A DNA stretch of 64,000 bases, taken from PNMQ01 sp964478775 (GTDB taxonomy: Bacteria > Pseudomonadota > Alphaproteobacteria > Paracaedibacterales > CAIOTO01). A program made the translations under genes and the position numbers. Numbering within the stretch: the stretch's first letter is position 1; the number at the start of each line of letters is the position of its first letter. The notes beneath the pieces were generated by a model, which saw nothing but the letters and a program-made list of their open reading frames with translations, ran no database searches and was not told the origin of the DNA. The stretch is taken from positions 62,001 through 126,000 of the forward strand of contig CAYZJC010000001.1 of the NCBI GenBank assembly GCA_964478775.1. The letters are read 5' to 3'. Of this stretch, positions 16,709-26,759 are shown piece after piece.

Positions 16709-18547
16709 TTAAATTTTTTGCTGAAAACTTAGCTGAACGCAAGCCCCACCTAATTCTTCACTATCTAACAAATCCAAACGCCCATTATGATCACTCACAA
16801 TTTTAGAAACAATAGCAAGTCCCAAACCAGTCCCCTTATCACGTGTCGTAAAATAAGGTTCCATAAGCTTTTCCCTGCCAGCAATCGGAAAACCGTCACC
16901 ACTGTCCTCTATTCTAATATAAAACATCGTATCGTTAAGATGAAGCTTTATTTTCACACACAGACGTCTATTATTTGAAATATTTTCACGAAGTGAATTT
17001 ATGCTGTTTTGAATTAAGTTATTAAGCACTTGGTTCATTTGGTGTGCGTCAATACTTTTAGTAATAGATGGGGCATTTGTGTCAAATAAAAACATAATAT
17101 CTAAATTGGCTTGCTGATAAAGAACTAAAATTTCTTGTGTTAATATCACCCAATCAACAGGCTCCATTTTAGGTTCTGGCATTCTGGCGAAATTTGAAAA
17201 TTCAGTGACCAGATTTTCAATACTTCCTACTTGCCTTACAATCGTGTCTATGCATGTGTTAAAAGTTTGGGGGTCTTTTTGAATTTCGTTACTATATTTT
17301 CTACGTAAACGTTCAGCAGACAGTTGAATGGGGGTTAGCGGGTTTTTAATTTCATGGGCAATTTTTCGTGCCATGTCTGCCCAAGCCGATTTCTTTTCAG
17401 AAATAATCAAGTCATATTTTTGCTGAACAAGCTGGTGCGTCATACGGTTAAAAGAATCACACAAGTCTTCAATTTCATTATGGGTGGCTTCAACCTTTAG
17501 CTTTACATTATAGTCACCCTCGCTAACCGCTTGCGCCGCTTCAATTAATTGGGTAATTGGCTGAACGAGTTTATCAGCAATTAAAACCCCGACCCAAATT
17601 GCAGCCATTAATAGCAAGAAGGTAACAATTGTAAAAAACAAAATAAAGGTGACTTGAATTTCCCCATGACGGTCTGCCGATAGGTGATAATCCTTTAAGG
17701 CAAGATTCGTTCTATCTACATGCTGTAACACAACAGGGTCAATCATCTTACCAATCAACAGATATGTGTCAGTAATCGGGTCAAGCTTAATTAAGGCGCG
17801 AACGCGGTCTTTTGATTCAAACATCACCACGTCACCAATTTTTGCCTTTTTAAAATATTTGGTTAAGTCTTCTAGTAAAGGTAAAAATGTGAAAAATGAC
17901 CTTGCTACAACATTTAACTTTTTAGCATCATTAATAACCATCACTTCAGCTAACTTTCGACCATCAGCTTCATGGTTCAATCGTTCAGTTAGTTCTTCTG
18001 GTGCCACCAGATAATGACTGATACGCGGGCGGATTTGGTCTGCCAACGCAAACGCATCAATTTGAATAACTTTTTTATGTTCTTCTAAATAAGACTGGGC
18101 TAAAACGTTTGCTTGTTGTAGGGCGTCCCTCACCGGCTTTGCAAACCATGCATCAACACCCGCATTAAAAAAGTGTGCTGAAAACAAGGCTACAATAATA
18201 GCTGGCATCACAGAAACGAAAGAAAATAGTCTGACAATCTGCATATGCAACTTTGACCCTTTTCTGTTCACCCTTCTTTCAATCCAAAGCCCCTTTAAAC
18301 GCCTTAAAATGAGAATAGCCAAAAATAAAACAAGCGCTATATCCACATAAATAAGCGTTATAATAAGATAATTATTTTCACCAGATGAAATATTATAGGT
18401 AAGGGCCCAATAGGTTAGAATACCTGACACTGCCGCAATCATCCCTACAAAATAGGGCATACGAATATGTTGGCGAATTTTGCGCATCCACCACAATTCC
18501 TTAAAGGACGTTATGTGAGTACTTAGTGTTGTCATAAAGGCTTGCAT
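16709..18547 (-). CDS. ntrY: Sensor histidine kinase NtrY
   Basis: A membrane sensor kinase paired with NtrX. Three to four hydrophobic helices lie in the first 140 residues, then a periplasmic or sensory segment to about 300, a transmembrane helix and a HAMP domain. The dimerisation domain carries 'MARKIAHEIKNPLTPIQLSAE' (phospho-His) in part. The ATPase motifs are 'NQVLNNLIQNSINSL' (N box), 'IEDSGDGFP' (G1) and 'GTGLGLAIV' (G2). At 612 residues it is shorter than free-living NtrY (about 750), mainly because the PAS region is lost or reduced. Confidence 0.93.
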   Translation of the reverse strand: MQAFMTTLSTHITSFKELWWMRKIRQHIRMPYFVGMIAAVSGILTYWALTYNISSGENNYLIITLIYVDIALVLFLAILILRRLKGLWIERRVNRKGSKLHMQIVRLFSFVSVMPAIIVALFSAHFFNAGVDAWFAKPVRDALQQANVLAQSYLEEHKKVIQIDAFALADQIRPRISHYLVAPEELTERLNHEADGRKLAEVMVINDAKKLNVVARSFFTFLPLLEDLTKYFKKAKIGDVVMFESKDRVRALIKLDPITDTYLLIGKMIDPVVLQHVDRTNLALKDYHLSADRHGEIQVTFILFFTIVTFLLLMAAIWVGVLIADKLVQPITQLIEAAQAVSEGDYNVKLKVEATHNEIEDLCDSFNRMTHQLVQQKYDLIISEKKSAWADMARKIAHEIKNPLTPIQLSAERLRRKYSNEIQKDPQTFNTCIDTIVRQVGSIENLVTEFSNFARMPEPKMEPVDWVILTQEILVLYQQANLDIMFLFDTNAPSITKSIDAHQMNQVLNNLIQNSINSLRENISNNRRLCVKIKLHLNDTMFYIRIEDSGDGFPIAGREKLMEPYFTTRDKGTGLGLAIVSKIVSDHNGRLDLLDSEELGGACVQLSFQQKI

Positions 18548-18597
18548 GGGATAAAAATAAAGGCTCCGTCTTTAAGCTGAGCACTAGGCATATAAAA

Positions 18598-19932
18598 TTA
18601 ACCCAGGGCTTTTGATCGATGATTCCATGTTAGCGCAAAAAAAACTGATCCTGCAAGTGCTGCTGAGATAATTGTTAAAAAGGCTGCATTCCAGCCAAAG
18701 CTTTCTGCGATAGCGGCTATACCGGCACCTGCAAATGCAGTTCCTAGGTAACCAAAGGTTCCTGTTAAACCAGTTGCTGTTCCCGCTGCACGTTTTGATG
18801 CAAAATCTGATGCTGCTACACCAACTAAAACCTGAGGTCCGGTAATAAAGAACCCAACACCAAGCATACATATAAAATGCAAACCACTATAACCGGCAGG
18901 TGTCTGCCATAACGCCACAATACACAAAGATAAAACAATCATCCCCCAAAAGGCAACACGACCACGATACCCTTTAAAGACTTTATCTGACAAATGTCCA
19001 GCTAGAATTCCACCAAAAATACCTGCGACGTCAAAGATAGCTGTTTGAAAGGCGGCCGCTAGTATGGAACTTCCTTTTGCTTGCTGCAAAAATGTAGGGG
19101 CCCAAAAGAATATCGTCATGCGTACAAAGTATACAAAAAAATTAGCAAAACAGACATACCAAACCAGCTTATTATTCAATACACGTTTGACAAGCAAGTC
19201 CTTCAAGGTGAGGTCTGCATCAGAGTCTTCATGATGAAGACCATGATGGGCTTCAATTGTGGGTAGTCCTAATGATTCGGGTGTATCCCTTAAGCGATTA
19301 TACAAAAAGAATGACATCAACACACAGATCACACCCGGAACATAAAACAAATAACGCCAACCAAAATACGCAATTAAAAAAGGTGAAGCCAGCATGATAA
19401 TACCCGCACCAATTTGCTGCGAGGAATTCCAAAGCGCCCACTTTGTTGCCAGTTCTTTTGGACTATGCCAATGGTTCAATAACCGTGCACAAGGCGGCCA
19501 CCCAAATGACTGAAAACAATTATTGAGGACCCAAAAACACAAAAACCACGATAGATGCGAGCCATAGCCCATAAAAAAATTCATGAATGCAGACATCAAC
19601 AACCCAAAGGCCATCAATTTACGCGCACTAATTCTATCACCTATATAACCTGCTATAGCTTTTCCGATACCATACACAATGGCGGCAGCAGAACTAATAG
19701 CCCCTAATTGAATTTTAGAATAACCAAGCTCCGCCATAATATGCGGGATCGCCGCTGGATAATTTTGTCTTAACAAATAAAAACAGGCATACCCGATCAT
19801 CATCGCGTACATGATACGAATACGCCAATACTTAAACAACACTTTCTGACTAAACGTAGAAACCGTTGCTTTAATTGGTTTTTCAATTATTGTGGATGAC
19901 ACAGTACTATCCATGCGTAATTTATGCTGCAT
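18598..19932 (-). CDS. Organophosphate:phosphate antiporter (GlpT/UhpT family)
   Basis: A 12-helix MFS transporter of the OPA family that swaps phosphate for sugar phosphates or glycerol-3-phosphate. Family marks are 'YACFYLLRQNYPAAIPHI', 'GYIGDRISARKLMAFGLL', 'CFQSFGWPPCARLLNHW' and 'ALWNSSQQIGAG', with the substrate-site arginines. The length of 444 is typical. In an intracellular bacterium this would take phosphorylated carbon from the host, feeding pfkA, gapA and tkt in this window. The exact substrate is not determinable. The first 35 residues are a variable cytoplasmic extension. Confidence 0.9.
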   Translation of the reverse strand: MQHKLRMDSTVSSTIIEKPIKATVSTFSQKVLFKYWRIRIMYAMMIGYACFYLLRQNYPAAIPHIMAELGYSKIQLGAISSAAAIVYGIGKAIAGYIGDRISARKLMAFGLLMSAFMNFFMGYGSHLSWFLCFWVLNNCFQSFGWPPCARLLNHWHSPKELATKWALWNSSQQIGAGIIMLASPFLIAYFGWRYLFYVPGVICVLMSFFLYNRLRDTPESLGLPTIEAHHGLHHEDSDADLTLKDLLVKRVLNNKLVWYVCFANFFVYFVRMTIFFWAPTFLQQAKGSSILAAAFQTAIFDVAGIFGGILAGHLSDKVFKGYRGRVAFWGMIVLSLCIVALWQTPAGYSGLHFICMLGVGFFITGPQVLVGVAASDFASKRAAGTATGLTGTFGYLGTAFAGAGIAAIAESFGWNAAFLTIISAALAGSVFFALTWNHRSKALG

Positions 19933-20059
19933 ATTTTTATTTGGGTTAAAGTCACTTAAGGTTAGGGTGATAAGGCCGTGTAGTTCATCTTAACATTACA
20001 AGCTATAAGTTGTGAACATAAAAAGAGAAACCTACAACGGCGTTACATATATATTTAAA

Positions 20060-21373
20060 TTACAAAATAAATTTCGATAAATCAATATTCTTTGATAAAT
20101 CACCAACTTTATTTAAGACATCATCTTTAGTAACATGAACTGTTTGTCCACGCATATCACTCGCATTAAAACTTATCTCTTCTATTAGCTTTTCAATAAT
20201 GGTATGTAAACGTCGCGCACCAATATTTTCCACATTCTTGTTAATATCTGCTGCAAGATTAGCAATAGTTTCAATGGCTTCTTGATCGACAACCAACTCA
20301 ACTCCTTCTGTTTGCATCAATGCCTGCGTTTGCCTAATCAAGTTTGTTTCTGGCTCAGTTAAAATACGCTCAAAGTCCTTTTCACTTAAAGCATTTAACT
20401 CCACACGAATAGGTAAACGGCCCTGTAATTCAGGCAATAGATCTGAAGGCTTTGCTAAATGAAATGCACCAGAAGTAATAAACAAAACATGATCAGTCTT
20501 TACAGTACCATATTTTGTTGAAACAACAGTCCCTTCTATTAAAGGAAGCAAATCCCGTTGCACCCCTTCCCTGCTCACTTCAGCGCCACGGCGTTCTGAT
20601 CGTGCACAGATTTTATCGATTTCATCTAAAAACACAATACCATTTTGCTGCACTGCATCAATCGCTTCACGAATAATTTTTTCTTCATCAATCAGCTTAT
20701 CACTTTCATCTTGAACTAATAACTCATGGGCATCTCTGACATTGGTTTTAATGTTCTTTTGACGATTATTTGAAAAAGCTTTACCTAGCATATCCCCCAA
20801 ATTAAACATTCCCATGCGGCTACCTGGCATCCCTGGAATATCCATAGACGGCATTCCACTATGACTATGATCTGTTACCTGAATCTCTATTTCCTTGTCA
20901 TTGAGTTCACCAGCCGTTAGTTTTTGACGAAACTTTTCACGCGTCTCAGGGCTTGCAGTCTCACCCACCAAAGCCGTAATTACTCGCTCCTGCGCAAGTT
21001 CATTTGCGCTTGTGTAAACCTGCTTTCTCATCTTTTCCTTTGATAGTTGCATTGAAATTTCCAAAAGATCACGAATGATTTGCTCAACATCACGCCCAAC
21101 ATAGCCAACCTCCGTAAACTTTGTTGCTTCAACTTTAATAAAAGGGGCTTGCGCGAGGTGCGCTAATCTTCTTGCAATTTCAGTCTTACCGCAGCCTGTG
21201 GGCCCAATCATCAAAATATTTTTTGGCAACACTTCATCAATTAAGTCTTTTGATAACTGCTGACGACGCCAACGATTACGCAAAGCAATAGCAACAGCTC
21301 TCTTCGCTTCTTCTTGACCAATGATAAATCTATTTAATTCATTAACAATTTCACGCGGAGTTAAAGCTTTCAT
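20060..21373 (-). CDS. hslU: HslU ATPase of the HslVU protease
   Basis: An AAA+ unfoldase feeding HslV. Walker A 'GPTGCGKTEIARRLA' near residue 57, the pore motif 'GYVGRD', Walker B 'GIVFLDEIDK', sensor 'GARRLHTI', and the HslV-activating C-terminal tail 'LSKFIL' are intact. The I domain lies around residues 110-240. The 437 residues are full length. Its ATG overlaps the hslV stop by four bases, showing translational coupling. The order gmk-hslV-hslU on one strand indicates an operon. Confidence 0.96.
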   Translation of the reverse strand: MKALTPREIVNELNRFIIGQEEAKRAVAIALRNRWRRQQLSKDLIDEVLPKNILMIGPTGCGKTEIARRLAHLAQAPFIKVEATKFTEVGYVGRDVEQIIRDLLEISMQLSKEKMRKQVYTSANELAQERVITALVGETASPETREKFRQKLTAGELNDKEIEIQVTDHSHSGMPSMDIPGMPGSRMGMFNLGDMLGKAFSNNRQKNIKTNVRDAHELLVQDESDKLIDEEKIIREAIDAVQQNGIVFLDEIDKICARSERRGAEVSREGVQRDLLPLIEGTVVSTKYGTVKTDHVLFITSGAFHLAKPSDLLPELQGRLPIRVELNALSEKDFERILTEPETNLIRQTQALMQTEGVELVVDQEAIETIANLAADINKNVENIGARRLHTIIEKLIEEISFNASDMRGQTVHVTKDDVLNKVGDLSKNIDLSKFIL

Positions 21374-21924
21374 ACATCAATACTTTCTATTACTATATTT
21401 TTATTTGTATAGACACACATGTCACCGGCAATTTCCAATGACTTTAATGCAATTTCTTCAGCTGTAAAATGATCAACAGGGGTTAATGCGCGTGCAGCAG
21501 CAAGCGCAAATCCACCACCGGAACCAATTGCCATCAAACCATCTTCTGGATCAAGCACATCTCCATTACCCGTCAGCACCAATGAAACATTTTTATCCGC
21601 AACAAGCATCATTGCTTCCAATTTACGAAGATATCTATCTGTTCGCCAATCTTTAGCCATTTCAACACACGCACGTGCCAATTGTTCAGGGTACTGTTCC
21701 AATTTTTGCTCAAGTCTTTCAAAAAGCGCGAAGGCATCTGCTGTTGCACCCGCAAACCCCACAATCACGGAACCACCGGCAAGCCTTCTTACTTTTCTTG
21801 CTTGCGCCTTAATCACCTGCGAACCAAGCGTAACTTGACCATCACCCGCAATCACAACTTTACCACCTTTACGCACGGACACAATCGTTGTTCCATACCA
21901 AATATTTCCATCACGGTGCATCAT
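21370..21924 (-). CDS. hslV: HslV peptidase subunit
   Basis: The N-terminal threonine protease of HslVU. The mature end is at 'TTIVSVRKGGKVVIAGDGQV' with catalytic Thr1 and the conserved Lys and Gly residues. I chose the ATG at 21924 because it has an AAGGAAAAG ribosome site and gives the usual short propeptide. An in-frame ATG at 21960 adds twelve Lys/Asn-rich residues with no good site. It begins shortly after gmk and ends in an overlap with hslU. Confidence 0.95.
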   Translation of the reverse strand: MMHRDGNIWYGTTIVSVRKGGKVVIAGDGQVTLGSQVIKAQARKVRRLAGGSVIVGFAGATADAFALFERLEQKLEQYPEQLARACVEMAKDWRTDRYLRKLEAMMLVADKNVSLVLTGNGDVLDPEDGLMAIGSGGGFALAAARALTPVDHFTAEEIALKSLEIAGDMCVYTNKNIVIESIDV

Positions 21925-21969
21925 TTTCTTTTCCTTATTATTTTCACTCTTCATCATCACGGATATCTT

Positions 21970-22602
21970 TTATTTCACATGACGCATACTGTTAACAAAT
22001 TCCGCCAAACCATTTTGACGTTTTCTTCTGTGTCTTTCAGCAGTTAAAATTGACCGAACAATTTCAACACTTTCCTCAAGGTCATAGTTTACAACAATAT
22101 AATTATATTCTGCCCAATGACTCATTTCAGCTGTGGCTTCATTCATACGTTTATTGACAACTGCTTCTGTGTCTTGATTTCTTCCGCGAAGACGTAATTC
22201 TAGTTCTTGCATAGAAGGCGGCAGCACAAACACTGTCACTAGATCATCACGTGAAGATTGACTGATTTGCTGTGTGCCTTGCCAGTCAATATCAAAAACA
22301 ACATCATGCCCTTTTTCAAGGGTGTCCAATACAAATTGTTTTGGAGTCCCATACCAATTGCCAAACACTTCTGCTGTTTCAAAAAAGTCACCACGTTCAG
22401 AACGCTCATGAAACTCTTCAACTGTCACGAAAATGTAATGTACACCATCTACTTCATTGGGCCGTTTCGGGCGCGTTGTGACAGAAATAGATGTTCTTAA
22501 ATGGGGCTCTAATTGTAGAATCTCACTGACAATACTTGTCTTACCTGCCCCTGATGGGGAAGATAACACCAACATTAACCCTCGTCTTAAAAGATTGACC
22601 AT
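21970..22602 (-). CDS. gmk: Guanylate kinase
   Basis: Phosphorylates GMP to GDP. P-loop 'SSPSGAGKTSIV' near residue 14, the GMP-binding 'SVTTRPKRPNEVDGVHYIFV' in part, 'DIDWQGTQQI' and the lid 'LRGRNQDTEAVVNKRM' are all present. The length of 210 is normal. It lies between fabI and hslV on the minus strand with short gaps, consistent with one transcript. Confidence 0.95.
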   Translation of the reverse strand: MVNLLRRGLMLVLSSPSGAGKTSIVSEILQLEPHLRTSISVTTRPKRPNEVDGVHYIFVTVEEFHERSERGDFFETAEVFGNWYGTPKQFVLDTLEKGHDVVFDIDWQGTQQISQSSRDDLVTVFVLPPSMQELELRLRGRNQDTEAVVNKRMNEATAEMSHWAEYNYIVVNYDLEESVEIVRSILTAERHRRKRQNGLAEFVNSMRHVK

Positions 22603-22630
22603 TAATTAAACACCCGGTTTGTTATCCACA

Positions 22631-23452
22631 CTAATCCGTTGACTTTGGCATCACGGTGCTAATATCTGGTGCATCTAGCCCTTTCATGCCCACAACATGA
22701 TAACCAGAATCCACATGGTGGACTTCACCCGTCACACCAGATGACAAATCACTTAACATATATAAGCCTGCACCACCCAGGTCAGCTTGTGATGTATTAC
22801 GTTTCAATGGTGAATTATACAGATTCCATTTCAAAATATAATTAAAGTCACTAATACCAGAGGCAGCTAAAGTTTTAACAGGGCCAGCAGAAATCGCATT
22901 CACACGAATATTTTGCCCCCCTAAGTCAACAGCTAAATAGCGCACACTTGCTTCTAAGGCTGCTTTTGCAACACCCATAACATTATAATGGGGCATCACT
23001 TTTTCAGCACCGTAGTATGACAATGTCAAAAAGGCACCACCTTCATTCATCATTTGTGAACCAAAACGGCATACTTCTGTAAATGAATAACATGAAATAT
23101 GCATTGAATTTAAGAAATTGGTAAGACTTGTGTTCATATACGCGCCTTTGAGTTCATCTTTATCAGAAAAAGCTAATGAGTGTACTACAAAGTCAATATT
23201 GTCCCAACGTTCTTTAATTTGATTAAAAGTATTTTCAATATCACCTTCTTTTGAAACATCGCATTTAATGAGAAAGTCAGATCCAAAACGTTCAGCAATT
23301 GGTCCTACACGCTTTGCCAACACATCATTTTGATAAGTAAATGCTAACTGGGCACCTTGTTCATGTAACGTTTTTGCAATTCCAAAGGACAATGAATGTT
23401 CATTTGCAAGGCCCATAATTAAGCCGCGCTTGCCCGCCATTATTTTTGACAT
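22631..23452 (-). CDS. fabI: Enoyl-ACP reductase FabI
   Basis: Carries out the last reduction of fatty acid elongation with NAD(P)H. The N-terminal 'GKRGLIMGLANEHSLSFGIA' is the FabI-type cofactor loop. The catalytic Tyr-x6-Lys pair is in 'YYGAEKVMPHYNVMGVAKAALE', read in part. 'NAISAGPVKTLAASGI' and the substrate loop follow. The 273 residues are full length. It shows that type II fatty acid synthesis is retained, matching lpxC. Confidence 0.95.
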   Translation of the reverse strand: MSKIMAGKRGLIMGLANEHSLSFGIAKTLHEQGAQLAFTYQNDVLAKRVGPIAERFGSDFLIKCDVSKEGDIENTFNQIKERWDNIDFVVHSLAFSDKDELKGAYMNTSLTNFLNSMHISCYSFTEVCRFGSQMMNEGGAFLTLSYYGAEKVMPHYNVMGVAKAALEASVRYLAVDLGGQNIRVNAISAGPVKTLAASGISDFNYILKWNLYNSPLKRNTSQADLGGAGLYMLSDLSSGVTGEVHHVDSGYHVVGMKGLDAPDISTVMPKSTD

Positions 23453-23627
23453 TGTTTTTTCCTAATCTATAAAATTCTACGTAACATCGCAAATATGCTC
23501 AATAAGTTACATTAATTAATTTTCTATATATAGATGTTATATAGAACTTTGAAGCAAAACAAAAGCGAAAAGTGGCACACCAAGAGATTAAAAGCATGAT
23601 GCATCAAACACAATTCATAGGTAATAT

Positions 23628-24626
23628 TTAAGACTGTTCTTTAGTTTTTAGTGGAACTTTAGCAGGTGTGCATACCCGCCCCATTAAATCTTCATAGTCT
23701 TGCTTTTGCACAACATCCATTTCTTGTTTTTTCAAAAAACCTAGCTGTTTACAAGCATCTTGCGCCTTACCGCTTGCTGCTAGGGCCTTTGCATAGCCAA
23801 TACGCACAGTGACAGCTGTTGACACATCTAAATTTTTAAGCAATGCAATTTTAAAGTAAGCCAAGGCTTTATCATAAGCTTTGATATTTAAGCAAGCCTG
23901 CGCTGCATGCACATAGCTTTTGTTGGCATAGACATCGTCAGGGTACGTGTTAATGATTTCTTCAAAGGCTTCAATAGCTTTTTCTTGGGCGCCGTCTTCC
24001 GTTGAGGCTAAAAATTTCATGGCTTGGTCATACTGTGCAACCACTTGAGTCTTTCCTCCACCTAGGGACGGCGTAGGTGAGGCTTGCGCTTTAAGGGTTG
24101 CCAAATTATCTACGGCATGTTTATCATTTTGTTGAACATTTTCTTGAGAAGGTACAGCATTGCCCCCAACCTCTTCAAGATTCACAGAAGAACTGAGTTG
24201 GTTTTGACTCGTTGTTGCAACAGCTTGCGAAACATCTTGCGTAACATCTGATGCTTGTGGCATTTGCTGTGCAACCACCCCAAGTTTTTCTTCTAAAAAG
24301 CGAACCCTATTATTTAAATAATCCAACTTGTTTTCATATTCCTTCATGCGCAGCAACAAGGCTTCTTCAAAAGACTGCTCTTGTGGAATAACATGTTCTA
24401 CAGGGGTTTGGTGCATTTCTTTTTGACGAATCAGTTCATTATATTCATCTACTAACGCTTGTAATTGTTTATCACTTTTATTTTGTTCAAGTTCATAGTT
24501 TTTAATTTTATCATTCATTGCTTTGATGCGATCATCCAAAGATTCTGCAACTACAAAACCGTGCATGCCTAAACAGAACGCAAAGAGTGATGCCGCTTTT
24601 AATAGGGTTTTTAACTTATTCTTCAT
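23628..24626 (-). CDS. cpoB: Tol-Pal associated protein CpoB/YbgF
   Basis: A periplasmic coordinator of Tol-Pal and peptidoglycan synthesis at division. The chosen start (24626) gives a clean signal peptide 'KTLLKAASLFAFCLGMHGFVVA'. An N-terminal coiled coil follows at about residues 25-75 and again at 105-125, then a Gln/Ser/Val linker, and C-terminal TPR repeats ('KAIEAFEEIINTYPDD', 'KAYDKALAYFKIALLKN'). The start lies inside the last codons of pfkA, an 11-base overlap. Longer in-frame starts run back into pfkA and would bury the signal peptide. No tol or pal genes are nearby. Confidence 0.85.
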   Translation of the reverse strand: MKNKLKTLLKAASLFAFCLGMHGFVVAESLDDRIKAMNDKIKNYELEQNKSDKQLQALVDEYNELIRQKEMHQTPVEHVIPQEQSFEEALLLRMKEYENKLDYLNNRVRFLEEKLGVVAQQMPQASDVTQDVSQAVATTSQNQLSSSVNLEEVGGNAVPSQENVQQNDKHAVDNLATLKAQASPTPSLGGGKTQVVAQYDQAMKFLASTEDGAQEKAIEAFEEIINTYPDDVYANKSYVHAAQACLNIKAYDKALAYFKIALLKNLDVSTAVTVRIGYAKALAASGKAQDACKQLGFLKKQEMDVVQKQDYEDLMGRVCTPAKVPLKTKEQS

Positions 24627-25710
24627 TTGTAACATTTCCAAGATAAATTCCAAGACCTTTTGCCGTTTTAACCAAAATATCATCAACTGGGACAGATTGA
24701 TAGTGGCTAATTGCTTCCAGTATAGGAACATCAATCACGCGCCTATTCTTCCAGGCAACCATTGTATCAAACTTACCTTGGGTAATCAGCTCTACAGCTT
24801 TCACCCCAAATGCAGAACCAATAACTCTATCTAACGCATTAGGCTGACCACCGCGTTGCACATGACCTAGCACAGTCACACGCGTGTCTATTGAGGTATA
24901 TTTTGTGACTTGTTCAGCAATATAATGGCCTATACCACCGTAACGCATGCGTCCTCTTTCACCTTGCTCTACTGCAATAACATCCCCATCTTCCTTAGGC
25001 ACAGATTCAGCAACCACAATTAACATATCATTGCGGCCTGTGTCTTTTAAGGTTTTTATGTGCTGACATAAATCTTGCACTTTGTAAGGTATTTCAGGTA
25101 TCAAAATTGCATCAGCACCGCCAGCAATACCGGCCCCCATGGCAATATGACCAGCGTCTCTTCCCATTACTTCTAAAATCATGATACGTTGATGACTTGC
25201 AGCCGTTGAATGCAAACGATCTAAGGCCTCCGTTGCAATATCAAGTGCTGTACTATAACCAATAGCAATCTCTGTTCTTGCGAGGTCGTTATCAATTGTT
25301 TTAGGAATCGTAACAAGGTTTAAATTTCCTTTTATGGCAAGGTCTCTTAAAATTTTAAGACTGCCATCACCGCCAATCCCAATCAAAGCGTCAAGCCCCA
25401 GTTCTTTATACCCTTCAATCAATACATCTGACTGGTCACGAAATTGGCCATCTCTACAAGGAAAATTAAACGGGTCAGCCTTATTCGTACTACCTATAAT
25501 TGTTCCACCTTGCCTTAGCATGGTTTTAGAACATTGTTCAATTGTAAGGGGTACATATTCCATGGGGCGGTGGATCAAACCATTGGTTCCATTTATAAAA
25601 CCAAAGACTTGCCAGCCAAAGCTTTGTGTTGCGTGCAAGACAACAGATCTTATGGCCGCATTTAATCCCGCACAATCACCACCACTGGTGAGAACTCCTA
25701 TACGCTTCAT
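24616..25710 (-). CDS. pfkA: 6-phosphofructokinase
   Basis: A phosphofructokinase committing sugar to glycolysis. 'GVLTSGGDCAGLNAAIR', 'GGDGSL' near residue 112, 'PKTIDNDL' near 135 with the catalytic Asp, 'EVMGRDAGHIA' and 'GHVQRGG' are present. Gly in GGDGS is the ATP-type residue, while Lys in PKTIDND is the residue found in PPi enzymes and in group III PFKs. The mix suggests a group III-like ATP enzyme, but the phosphoryl donor needs a test. The length of 364 fits. It is co-directional with cpoB and overlaps it. Confidence 0.92.
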   Translation of the reverse strand: MKRIGVLTSGGDCAGLNAAIRSVVLHATQSFGWQVFGFINGTNGLIHRPMEYVPLTIEQCSKTMLRQGGTIIGSTNKADPFNFPCRDGQFRDQSDVLIEGYKELGLDALIGIGGDGSLKILRDLAIKGNLNLVTIPKTIDNDLARTEIAIGYSTALDIATEALDRLHSTAASHQRIMILEVMGRDAGHIAMGAGIAGGADAILIPEIPYKVQDLCQHIKTLKDTGRNDMLIVVAESVPKEDGDVIAVEQGERGRMRYGGIGHYIAEQVTKYTSIDTRVTVLGHVQRGGQPNALDRVIGSAFGVKAVELITQGKFDTMVAWKNRRVIDVPILEAISHYQSVPVDDILVKTAKGLGIYLGNVTNEE

Positions 25711-25881
25711 AAAACAATCGACCTCTTTAATCTAATGGATAATGTTTTGACTATCATAATCTATGTATCGGTGCTATTACAACACCTTGGGGTAGTTCAA
25801 TATAAAACAAGTCATAAAAAAGCAAACTTTATCTTCTTTGACAATTGTTTTATCCAACCATTACCTACCCCACATCATACA

Positions 25882-26679
25882 TTACTTTTTTACAGATTCT
25901 GTAGAAATTTTATCTGACGTCTTTTCTGATGCTTGCGCTGTTGATGTAGCTGGGCCATATGATGCATGCTCATTGCCTTTTACAATTTTTGCAACTGATG
26001 ATGCTGGCAAATGTGTATGACGATGTTTTAAGTGCTTTCGGATGTTCTTTTCCACAGATTTCATAAGCACTTTTACATGGTTCAGCACAACGAAAAGTGT
26101 ATCATCAATGGGTTTGTCTTTACAAAAATCTAAATACCCTTGTATATTGCTCAACAATAATTCTTGGAACTTTTTATTTTCAATTTCATAAGGATTTTCA
26201 CCAGAAACTTTTTCAAGGTCAGCCTTTAAATAATCTATCTTCTTTTGCAAACGCGCAGCTTCATTAAGGGGAGCTTGCAATTTATCTAAAGCATCTAATT
26301 CCATCTTTGCGAAGAGAGAGTATCGGTTAAGTGGGGCTTTGATATCTTGTACTTGTTTTAAGGCCTCCACCAAACGCTTGCTAGACTCAATTTTAAGTGC
26401 TGCTGCTTGTTTTTGTTGCGCACTGAGCGCCTTGTTTTCTTCAATTTGTTTTGAGGCATCTTCGATGCGCTTTTGTAAGTCAGCAACCTTTTCAGTTTTT
26501 TGTTGTTCAAACTCTTGCGCTGTCAAAGGTGCCTTTCTCTTAACTGGCTTTTTCAAATTATAATATATTTTTTCATGACTTTTCGCATCAGCACTCGCAG
26601 TATTAACACTCGCAGATGCAGTAAAACCAATAGTGGTCAATGCAAAAAAGGCAGCAGATAAGAAGAAAGTATGTTTCAT
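25882..26679 (-). CDS. Secreted coiled-coil protein of unknown function
   Basis: I do not recognise a family. A signal peptide ('MKHTFFLSAAFFALTTIGFTASA') is followed by a Lys/Ala/Gln-rich, strongly helical region (about residues 55-165) with heptad-like spacing. A short more ordered part, 'GYLDFCKDKPIDDTLFVVLNHVKVLMK' read in parts, comes next, then a His/Lys and Ser/Thr-rich tail. The start at 26679 was taken over one four codons upstream since it begins the signal peptide. It stands alone between pfkA and nusB, probably in the periplasm. Confidence 0.75.
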   Translation of the reverse strand: MKHTFFLSAAFFALTTIGFTASASVNTASADAKSHEKIYYNLKKPVKRKAPLTAQEFEQQKTEKVADLQKRIEDASKQIEENKALSAQQKQAAALKIESSKRLVEALKQVQDIKAPLNRYSLFAKMELDALDKLQAPLNEAARLQKKIDYLKADLEKVSGENPYEIENKKFQELLLSNIQGYLDFCKDKPIDDTLFVVLNHVKVLMKSVEKNIRKHLKHRHTHLPASSVAKIVKGNEHASYGPATSTAQASEKTSDKISTESVKK

Positions 26680-26759
26680 AAAAATTTCCATAAAATTTAG
26701 AGTGGCATCCTTTTATGTCAACACACTTTACCCGCGAATTCAAGGCATTTTCTAAAAAA

